Shown piece by piece: positions 20,655 through 20,694 of a stretch of 20,694 bases of DNA. The DNA is from an uncultured Lachnospiraceae bacterium. GTDB taxonomy: Bacteria; Bacillota; Clostridia; Lachnospirales; Lachnospiraceae. Where the stretch lies: the NCBI GenBank assembly GCA_910587085.1, contig CAJUMC010000040.1, positions 8,098 through 28,791 on the forward strand, given 5' to 3'. The position numbers were made by a program, and so were the translations under genes. Each line of letters begins with the position of its first letter. Positions within the stretch are counted from its first letter, which is position 1. The notes under the pieces are model-generated. The model searched no databases, was not told the origin of the DNA, and was given only the letters and a program-made list of their open reading frames with translations.

Positions 20655-20694
20655 AAAACTGGACTTCCACGGACTCCGAAAGGAGCTGGATCAC

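Noticed and set aside
20678..20694. Resemblance of the right edge to the 3' end of 16S rRNA (CTGGATCAC)
   Set aside because: Only nine bases agree with the 16S end and the adjoining sequence does not match.

Overview
The window looks like a chromosomal segment of a spore-forming anaerobic Firmicute, most likely Lachnospiraceae or a related Clostridia. The grounds are an [FeFe]-hydrogenase, SpmB, a PrsA-like lipoprotein, AGGAGG-type ribosome binding sites, and core genes of about 50-57% GC (estimated by eye) with a strong preference for GC-ending codons. No RNA gene, CRISPR array or transposase is visible.

Layout. 1-177: a 7-bp minisatellite inside an open frame, perhaps the tail of an upstream gene. 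181-1266: PrsA/parvulin-like foldase lipoprotein. 1483-2484: type I L-asparaginase. 2519-2656: a promoter followed about 100 nt later by a strong hairpin terminator (leader or small RNA). 2726-4525: signal-less GH9 glycosidase. 4753-5760: AsnA asparagine synthetase. 6070-8361: polyphosphate kinase 1 with a Lys/Glu/Ala tail. 8675-9748: 6-phosphofructokinase. 9788-13097: an AT-richer, tightly packed three-gene cassette (HEPN protein, KGGMGR-variant ParA/MinD-like ATPase, P-loop ATPase). 13198-14427: short [FeFe]-hydrogenase-like protein. 14859-15380: SpmB. 16070-18242: OmpR-type response regulator and histidine kinase. 18265-20694, minus strand: AT-rich SIR2-domain protein and P-loop NTPase, convergent with the kinase gene and cut by the right edge.

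The metabolic genes touch asparagine balance (both degradation and synthesis), oligosaccharide hydrolysis, polyphosphate and glycolysis. They are mostly separate transcription units set in repeat-rich spacers.

The two strongest candidates for unusual biology are both defence-like. One is the HEPN / KGGMGR ATPase / P-loop ATPase cassette inserted 39 bp behind pfkA with no terminator between. The other is a SIR2-NTPase module that appears split by single-base shifts at two homopolymers. A further theme is tandem repeats anchored on gene 3' ends: the repeat units behind ppk and spmB each contain the stop codon of the gene they follow.
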